A DNA stretch of 64,000 nt from Medicago truncatula (lineage: Eukaryota > Streptophyta > Magnoliopsida > Fabales > Fabaceae): positions 5,913,501 to 5,977,500 of the forward strand of contig NC_053042.1 of the NCBI RefSeq assembly GCF_003473485.1, in the 5' to 3' direction. This document shows positions 55,968 to 64,000 of the stretch, one piece after another (within the stretch, counting starts at the first letter, position 1; each line of letters begins with the position of its first letter). Made by a program: the position numbers and the translations under genes. The notes under the pieces were generated by a model. The model saw only the letters and a list, made by a program, of their open reading frames with translations. It made no database searches and was not told the origin of the DNA.

Positions 55968-58900
55968 CTAATCCATCAAAAGAGATCCAGATTTTCTAGG
56001 ATCTGTGACATTAATCCTCCAATGATAATCAAGTGATCCCATCTTATTAGATCTTCTCCTTTCCCAATTTAACTCAGTCCTACGTTGTCTTGTCAACCTA
56101 CAAAAACTTTGTAACTTCTTGTCCATTCTATCATGAAAATTCCACCAACGTTGGTGTGCCACGTCACTAGCATAAACCCTTTGATCCATTACATCCCAAT
56201 TGCAATCATAGTCTCTATAGCAATGCCAAGGTTTCAAACCAAGGTAATGGATAGCATATAGTTTTGGAGGGTCAGCAGCAAATAATCCATTTTTCACACT
56301 TGCTTCCACTGTTGTGTTGGCCCAAAAATTCTTTAAATAATTTACCCTCCTTGGAAGTCTATGCCACCACACAAATATCTCATTTAGGAACCCTTGATCA
56401 CCTCCATTGTATGATACGATGTCATGGCGCCGGCTCATAAGCACGCTACAATAAGATAACATTTGTTAGAAGATCAAGGACGGACTTGTTGGTTTACTTG
56501 ACTCAAATTTGTTGCACATAACAACATCATTAACATACATAATTTAAGAAACTACCTGAAGGTACAATTGGAAGGCTCAATAACCATGATGCCAGAGTTG
56601 AAAATAGACTGATCATTCCCAGTGGCAGACATTTGAGGGAAGTTGAAGAGAATATCAAGATTCCTCAGCACAAGAATATCAGAATCTATAAAGATGATTT
56701 TCTCATAATCAGTAAGTTGCCACAACCGAAACTTACTATAATTGTACTCATTATATGTTCCATTTTCTGCTCTAGGGTTTCGGATTCGGGTGATGGTTCG
56801 AATCTTCCAACCGGCACCTGCCAGTGCACGGCGTTTGCGGACGGAGATGGAGCTGTCGATGAGAAGTATAAGGTCACGGTTGGTTCCTGTTTTTAAGAGG
56901 CTTTGTGCAAGTGTTATTGCTCCACAAACGTAGCTTTCTGAGGAGTGAAGTACTGTTGCATAGGCTTCATGTTTTGCTCTTGTTTTGCTTCTTACGTTTT
57001 GTTCCATTTTGGATATGTCATATACTTTGTCAATCCCTGCAAAATCAACACTATTTTTTATTTAATTATTTACATTGTTATAGTTTTATTTTGTTTTCAA
57101 ATTTTTTTTTATCTATGTTATTATAATTTAACAAAGAAAACAAATATCTTTTCATTTAAGATAATAGTATCAATTAATGGCGAAGAGAGTAAAATATATT
57201 AGACACACTCTAACAAGATTATATATGACCGACTTTTATAATTATAAGATAAGATAAGATTTTTAAATTTATTTATTATGTAAAAAATTTGAAAGATACT
57301 TGTTATTTGGTCCAAATTTACAAGAGGTGTGTGTTCTCCAATCTAAATTATTTTTCATCAAAGAATTGAAAAAGCAACTTTGATTGTAACGTAGGAAAAG
57401 TGTTTCTTAGAAAACAAGACTTTGGGTTGGGTAGACCAAGATGTTGAACTAATATTAACAAGCTTATGTTGAGACAAAGACCAAATTAATGCTGACAAAA
57501 CAAGTAACTACTAACAGAACAAGTCAATATACAGTGGTTGGTTAGGGTCATGCATGCAACATAATGTAGTGGTTAACATGTTATGAATTTTTTTCCTTAA
57601 AAAAATGCTACAGTTTTGAAGCACAAACAAAATATAATTTGACTATAATTTTAACCGTCCTCCACTAAAAGGAAAAGATTAATTAAGAATTGGTCTATTA
57701 ATAAAAGAGAGAGAAAAAAAAAGTCTCATCATAAACTTCAAATAAACACATTTATATATCATCATTATTTAATTCAAATACTAACAGAAACAAAAACAAA
57801 CAAGCGCCTGTAGCTCAGTGGATAGAGCGTCTGTTTCCTAAGCAGAAAGTCGTAGGTTCGACCCCTACCTGGCGCGTTTCAGTAAAATTTTTACAAAAAT
57901 TTACTTTTACTATTTTTTTTTACTTCATAAACGTTTTTAATCATAACTCAAGTAATAATAATCACTACTCACTTTTGATTTTTACCATTTTAATGTAATG
58001 CAAAATTTTGTGTAAGAATACATACCTTGTTCCCATAGAGGTAAAGCCAAATTGCAAGACCCAACAGGCAAAGAAATTTTCTGCTCCAACTTCTTTACAT
58101 CAACTTCATAAAACCACCAATCACCTTCATGTTTAACCAAATCATCACATCTAAAAATCTCTAACATTGGTCTACATTTACTCCAAAACACAACCTTACT
58201 CTTCCATTTCCAATCCTTTTTTCCTTTCTTCACAACCATATTTGCAACTATAAGATGAACTTGTAACCTTAAAACTTCTCTCCCCCACCCTTCTAATGGA
58301 TACTTGCATGGTAACTTTGCAACTATTATGTCCATGTTTTCATATGTTGCGAATTCGGGCATTGGTAACTCGGGACATGTTGGAACATCGCTTTCTTCTT
58401 CTTCGTCGATCCATTCGGGAAATAAATCTGTCCAGTTGAAAAATTGTGATACTTTGTCGAAATTAATTGGTATTGTTTCTCCATGTACGTTCCATTCGCT
58501 TACATCGTCGTCTTCGTCCATGTTCACCATTCCAATTTTAATTCCCTTACCGATTTTTTCGCCTAAAAAACTTGGTACTTCTATCTTAGTTCCATTCTTT
58601 GGGTTCCTTGATTTTGCTTTTGGTAATTCTTCCAATACTGCTTTCATTTTCATGCTATCTTCTCCCTACAAGTTGAAGATCACAAAAATATAAAAGATTT
58701 ATTTCCATGTTTGATTGTTTGGTACACATTAAAATAGAACAAAACTTGAAAAACAAAGAGCAAAAACAAAAGAAGATGAGAAAGGGATGCCATGCCATTA
58801 GAATAGGCTCACCTTACCTTGTGATGGCATTCTCTCAATGAGCATCGAACAAGCGAGGCTGCATTATCGAAATAGACTGAAGAAGAAGGACGAAGAAGAA

Positions 58901-59009
58901 GGGTTGCATAAACAATGAGAAAGATGGAAAGACATAACAAATTGAATCTCATAATCAAAGCTTTGGATGGTGCTGTCTTCACCAACTTATGAAGATTTGA
59001 AACATCCAT
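55968..59009 (-). CDS. GUX: GUX/PGSIP-type glucuronosyltransferase (GT8), gene B
   Basis: Four exons (58818-59009, 58026-58665, 56556-57036, 55968-56445) join in frame to 596 aa, with the same exon plan as gene A and high similarity throughout. A type II anchor, the plant-specific region with ICPELPMPEFATYENMDIIV-like core (CPELPMPEF), and the GT8 motifs IIFIDSDILVL, YNGGDQGFLNEI and HYLGLKPW are all intact. Exon 3 has four extra codons after the acceptor (VYDI-like) compared with gene A. Intron 2 is 989 bases against 380 in gene A and contains a tRNA-Arg gene on the opposite strand. Xylan glucuronidation in the Golgi is inferred from the family. Confidence 0.92.
57804..57876 (+). tRNA. tRNA-Arg (CCU)
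   Basis: A full cloverleaf can be drawn: acceptor GCGCCTG / CTGGCGC with one T-T mismatch, D-arm GCTC...GAGC, anticodon stem TCTGT/GCAGA around TTCCTAA (anticodon CCT), and T-arm GTAGG TTCGACC CCTAC. Discriminator is G; CCA is not encoded. No intron. A run of T follows within about 15 bases. It sits in intron 2 of GUX gene B, antisense to it. Confidence 0.95.
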
Positions 59010-59067
59010 CTTTAAAGTGAAATGTTATAGGAGAAATAACAGTGCCTAAAATGGAGGGGACTACACA

Positions 59068-59074
59068 CTATATA
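59068..59074 (-). promoter_or_regulatory. TATA box of GUX gene B
   Basis: Minus-strand TATATAG lies about 60 bases upstream of the ATG, in the same sequence block as at gene A. Confidence 0.55.
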
Positions 59075-61261
59075 TGTAAATGAATCCCTCTTTCATAAAT
59101 TAGGATGTGTTAGTAGTTAAATATGAGGATTAGCTTAAGTAGCAAGGATTAGGAAGTAGTTGTTAGAGAATTATGACTTATAAGTAATTCTCAAAGCAAG
59201 ACTAACCATTTATATAGCTCCATTTGTCCTTTCCTTGTTAATTAGACAATATTGGAGATGTGAACAAAATGAAATTGCTTTACTTATATTTCAGGTTATG
59301 TTATGTAAACCTACAATTTCTAAATGAAAAATATAAGCTCTATTTTAAATTATTAGATACAATATTATTATTTTAAATATACTGATTATTAATATTACTA
59401 ACTTATCTTAGAAGATAAAATGTTGGAATTGAACACATATATATTCAAAGGACGATTTGGTAATATTTATATACAAAATTTACATTTTTTTTAAGGAAAA
59501 TTTACAGATTAAATACACGACTCTTTTTTTCTTAATATATCTGAAAAATGATAAAAAGAGACAAATGTATTATATGATATATGTTTTCATTTTCCTCTTT
59601 TATCACTTTGGGACCATATGGGAGGGATAGAGTAGTAAAACAGCAATATGGATTGTGGCAAGCAAAAACAAAATCGAGAAAATTGTGTTGAGAGCAGTTG
59701 AGGAGGCTCACCAACAACAACAACAATTAGTTGCCCTGTCAATTTCCTACGTGTAAATAAAGATGAGAGGTTATTTTTGTTCATGAACTTTGAAGCTCCA
59801 CCAATTCATGATGTTTAAATTTAATCATAAACTCCTTTTGTTTGTCACGTTTTTTTGTTGATAGTACAAAATATATGTATAGGTTGCACGTCAGTGTTTC
59901 ATAACTCACCAAATGATTTCGTTGAATATTTTTATTTTGTATGGTTACAACCATTAGAATATATGGTAAACTATCACAATTCATGTCTCATGTTATCCCT
60001 TTCACGATTAGACTAACTTCGTGGGGTCTGGCCAATACATGAGACCAATTGTTACATACATTTTGTATAATTAGACTTTTATACACAAGATATTTAAGAT
60101 TCCTATTCATAGGATGTTTAGTATTTCTATCCATGTTTTTTTTCTCTTCATTTTTGTACTTTTGTTTTTTACTTTTAAGCATTGACTAGGTCAACTTTGT
60201 TATGATACATTGTAAGGTGAGTCAATATAGTATACATTCATGACCCAAAAGGATGGTGAATTAATTATGACAATCCTCCCTTCAACCATAAAGAAAGGAA
60301 AAATAAAAAGGAAAAGAAAAGGCAAAACACTCACATCTCATCCCATCTTTGCAAATAGAGTGCTAGTACGTTTTAGTATTTGACTTGTTTTTATTAACAA
60401 TAGTGGAATTCATTAGTTAATCTCATTAATTGAAATGGATTATAGTCTTAAGGTCCTAAAGACTGGTCTAAGGTAAGATAATACCTAAATCAGAAAGAAG
60501 TTTTAGGTAAATAAATTGTAAGAGATTTCATATATGCAATTTTTGTTAGGTATATCATAAAATTAGTGAGATATGTAGAGTTGGTTAGGGGGCCTAAAAC
60601 AAATGCTTGTTCCCCCTTATGATTTGACCATCCCTGTGGTCTCTCACACATCTATAATTGCATCCACATTCAGGAACTTTAAAGGTCTATACGCATAAAA
60701 AAAAAACATTTCTATCTATATGTGACAGAGAGGGAATAATAACACAACAACTTTGAGACAAGGGTATTGACATGCTACCATTTGACTTAAACGTGACAAC
60801 AATAACATTAATTTTTCTTTAGGAAATCATTTAAAACAATGGTTAGCTTAACTTTGAATCCTAGGTAGGGAAACATGCATTAATGTCTTGTCTTTGAACT
60901 TACACTTTTCCTGGTAAGGGTAAGAAAAGTAAACTAATCTTCCCAACTTAAATTCCTTTCACTGATCAGCATCATGGGATTGTTTGTAAAGTGGTTTGGT
61001 CCAACTGGTTGTTGAAAGAAAGCTTACAAATCTTTATTATGCTATATACGTCGGAAGCTGATCATATGGTGATTAATCAGCTTGCGAATCTGATTCCTAA
61101 TCCATCAGCTTGCAGCAATTCAGAATCGATTTTCATACTTGATTCATTTTAGTCCTTAATCCAGCTTTGAATTCCATCAAGGCTTCTTGTATCAGTGTTC
61201 ACGTTTCTCCTGATATGTCATCATCATCTGCAGAAAAATTGGAGAGGTAATCTAAGCAGGT

Positions 61262-61640
61262 TATCATGACAGTACACTATTCAGGATGCAATGGAACTGA
61301 AGCATCAATGAAGATGAAGTCTTACACTATTTGCAAAGCTTGCATAGCCTCTTCGGTTAGGCTTGAAGCATTTTTGTCATTAAGAATCCTTACAGATTCC
61401 ACTGAATCTGAAGAAGTTAAAATCTTTGGTGTATGCAGCAAGAAGTGTGAGGTCTAAATCTTTCAAGGATGTACAGCCTTTTGAGGGAATGCTCCTACAC
61501 ATGATGAATCCTTCTAAATTCTCAAAAAGAATTTCTACTATGTATGCAGGTAGAAATTGTAATGTATGAAACAGGTCTAACTCTTTCACCTTGGCCAACA
61601 AGGAAACACATATTTCAAGTAAATCATCTCACATATTGCA
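61262..61640 (-). pseudogene. Unrecognised gene fragment, frame-broken
   Basis: The minus strand reads as ordinary protein-like sequence in two frames: KVKELDLFHTLQFLPAYIVE to LAAYTKDFNFF, then after a frame change SVRILNDKNASSLTEEAMQ and DASVPLHPE. Composition is unlike the AT-rich noise around it. No family was recognised. It may be a decayed exon of a host gene or part of a larger unrecognised gene. Confidence 0.35.
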
Positions 61641-62199
61641 GTGACTGAAATGAAGCCGTGCACTAGTAGAGACTAACTTTCTAAATGCACTACAAAGATC
61701 TAATCAACTGTAAACACAGAAAGAGACCCACCAGTAGGCATGCTTCCCAAGATATCCAGAAAATTATAATGGCCAGAAACTGTTATTTGCAAAACAGGAT
61801 GCAGATAATCAGCAACTTCTGCGCAACCACGGCCGAAAGATCCATCTCCAAGCCTTCCCCTTTTACACTTCCAAGAACTAGAAACAAAAAAAATTAAAAT
61901 TCGGTACTGAGCTGAAATAATTAAAACTCAATCAGTAAATAATGTAAAGATGTCTCTACAAGAATTATTTTTTTTGAAACATATAATGAAACAGATTAAT
62001 ATTCAACAAGAAGAAAATATTACAACAGTTTGTGTATAATGATCGATATACTTACATCAACATCCTGTGTGAACATAATGGCCATGAGTATCTTTGTAGG
62101 AATACTTATAACTACATGGTGGAGTCTTGGAATTGGTAGAGTTGATCCCATTCACTTTTATCCACATCAGAATCAAAGCTTAAGATTAAGAGTTTGGTT

Positions 62200-64000
62200 T
62201 TAAAGAGTAACCCCCATATTAACATCATTCTCTGGATTGGTGAATTGGATATCCATCATACTACTTTTCTCTTTCAACACATGGATTCCACTTTTATGGA
62301 ATTCAAACCCAAAGTCAACTACCACATGGTTCCACTCATTTTCTAAAAGTGCTGCATCCACATCATCATTGAATTTTTCTATTTGCATATGAAAAATATG
62401 TAAATGAAACGATATCGGCCACTCATAGTCAGCCTCGACATCCCTGTAGAAAAATGTTTTGCCATTGATGAACACTTTCACGTTAGGTTGATAATTATCC
62501 CTTGTCAATGGAGAAACAACACAAAGAACTATGGCAGGGAACTTGTTACGAAACCAGAATGAAATTGACAGTCCTTGCATGCATTGGTGGTCAATCCACT
62601 TTGGAATCTCTGCTTGCGGAAAAACAAAACTGGTGTTTCCAGATTCATGGAGTTCCTGTAAGTCATAGATAATTCATAAAAGTTTAGGTCTTTAGGGACA
62701 TTAAGAAGAATATCAATTATCAAATCAACTAAGCTAAAAAAAAGAAAAATAAATCAAGACCTGATTCATAAACTTGCTTGTACACGACAAAGTCAAAGAT
62801 ATGCAGTTAATGGCCGAAAAAGTTTTTAAGTTTGGCGGAATCCCTTTGATTTCCTGAAGATTCTCACAGTTATCCAAGAAAAGCTTCTATAAAAAGTGGC
62901 ATTTTTCAATGCAGTTGGGGAGAATGGTAAATTTACTCCAACTTAGGTATAATTCTTTAACATTAGCAAACCACATAAGACCGATTGCCAATGATTCATC
63001 AGAAAGGTTGCAGTTCCAGACACGAAGAAATTCTACTTGTGAAGACTGCATTGAGATGACTTCTTTGTCACCCTGGTCTTCTTTTTGGAATAGCCATCCC
63101 CCATCCTCTATGATAAGCTCATCCAGTTCTTGCATCATGACAATGCTACTTGGTAACTGAACAATTCCACAATTACAAAGATATAATGTTCGAAGTCGAG
63201 TAAGATTTTGAAAAGAAAATGGCAATTCCTTTATGGGAGTTGTATACAGGTGAACTTGTCTTATATTTTCCATCTCTCCTAATATTTTTGGAAAACTCTC
63301 AAGGTTATCACAATATGAAAGATCAAGAACTTCTAGCGAAGCAAACTTGAGAGGTGGAATACTCTTGAGCTTGCGGCAATATCTAACACTGAGGACTTTG
63401 AGATTATTTGGAAACCGATCCACCACAAGTGGAAAACACTCAAGATTATGACAATATGAAAGATTGAGTTCTTCTAGCGAAGCCAAATTGAGAGGCGGGA
63501 TACTCCTAATATTGCTGCAATTTGTAACTCTCAAGATTTTAAGTTTCTTCAGCTGTCCATCCACAATAGGTGGAAAACTCTTGAGACTATCACAATAAGA
63601 AAGATCGAGTTGTTCCAGCGAATCTAATTTGAGAGGTGGAATACTCTTGAGCTTGTGGCAATATCTAACATTAAGGACCTTAAGTTTACCCAGCAACCCA
63701 TCTACCACATGTGGAAAACTCTCGAGGCCATCACAATATGTAAGATTAAGTTCTTCTAGGGAAGTCAACTTGAGAGGTGGGATACTTTGGATGCGGTTGC
63801 AACTTATAACTCTGAAGATTCTAAGTTTCTCTAGCATCCCATCCACCACAGGTGGAAAACTCACAAGACTATCACAATATGAAAGATCAAAATGTTCCAG
63901 TAAAGCCAACTTGAGAGGTGGAATGCTCCTGAGCTTGCTGCAATATATAATACTCAAGAATTGAAGTTTATCCATAAATCCATCCACCAAAAGAGGAAAA
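62200..64000 (-). CDS. TIR-NBS-LRR-type resistance protein, 3' part (probable pseudogene)
   Basis: The visible part starts beyond the window and holds five LRR units of 47 residues (core SIPPLKLxSLEELxLSYC), then more standard LRRs (IKELPFSFQNLTRLRTLYL, LPSSI). The frame meets TAG at 62887-62889 just after EKCHFL. The same frame continues to a donor at 62761 (KLFLDNCENLQEIKGIPPNL), and a last exon (62200-62655) encodes a C-JID-like post-LRR domain (FPQAEIPKW, GLSISFWFRNKFPA, NEWNHVVVDF). Such C-terminal domains are typical of TNL receptors, so TNL is inferred though TIR and NBS are outside the window. The stop would delete the post-LRR domain, which many TNLs need; either a truncated variant or a pseudogene. 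Confidence 0.75.
63255..63990 (-). repeat. 141-bp tandem LRR-coding repeats
   Basis: Five successive 47-codon units are similar at DNA level (GGTGGAAAACTC, ATCACAATATGAAAGAT and AACTTGAGAGGTGGAATACT recur on the plus strand). Alternate units are more alike (C-N/S-N-I type against V-R-Y-C-x-K-L-K type), pointing to a 282-bp higher-order duplication. Confidence 0.8.

Larger units (their letters stand above)
59010..62199. other. intergenic, GUX gene B to resistance-gene end
   Basis: The first 250 bases are the gene B promoter, conserved with gene A. From about 59.3 to 61.2 kb nothing was recognised beyond AT-rich DNA. A possible gene fragment lies at 61.26-61.64 kb (listed). The remainder to 62.2 kb is the 3' flank of the LRR gene. 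Confidence 0.55.

Overview
The window is AT-rich plant nuclear DNA. Multi-exon genes with GT-AG introns, many small non-autonomous transposons, LINE remnants and a CCU tRNA-Arg all fit. The protein sequences and repeat types suggest a legume, most likely Medicago (an inference from family resemblance, not a search).

Layout. About 2.9-6.5 kb (+) holds a nine-exon CYP707A gene (ABA 8'-hydroxylase). After a repeat-rich gap, 11.3-12.6 kb (+) encodes a single-domain peroxisomal sterol carrier protein 2. 14.7-17.0 kb (+) is an intact secreted alpha-amylase. 16.6-26.2 kb is a local duplication array: the amylase last exon, an old LINE and a small minus-strand gene were duplicated together. The small gene encodes only the N-terminal LisH-CTLH-CRA domain of a TOPLESS co-repressor (187 aa, two intact copies, plus a third copy reduced to promoter and exon 1). 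28.8-30.8 kb (+) is a second amylase with a stop codon beside its catalytic nucleophile. 31.6-34.6 kb (-) is a WEB1-like coiled-coil protein. 37.5-44.8 kb (+) is VPS11 with a 3.4-kb transposon-bearing last intron. 45.6-47.1 kb (+) is an intronless UGT72-like glycosyltransferase, followed at 49.9-50.5 kb by a 5'-truncated copy. 52.1-54.6 and 56.0-59.0 kb (-) are tandem GUX/PGSIP-type GT8 glucuronosyltransferases, the second carrying a tRNA-Arg gene in antisense orientation in intron 2. 62.2-64.0 kb (-) is the LRR and post-LRR end of a TIR-NBS-LRR type gene that runs off the window and has an in-frame stop between LRRs and C-terminal domain.

The genes are independent transcription units, not a pathway cluster. 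CYP707A (ABA removal) and amylase (starch breakdown) both act in germination, but co-location alone does not show a functional link. The most unusual content is the TOPLESS-domain-only gene array. The products keep the residues recalled as the EAR-peptide groove, lack the WD40 repressor body, and have changes at recalled tetramer-interface positions, so they look like candidate microprotein-style competitors of TOPLESS. The array also preserves datable events: a LINE insertion and a hAT-like MITE insertion, each with target-site duplications and an empty site in the sister copy.
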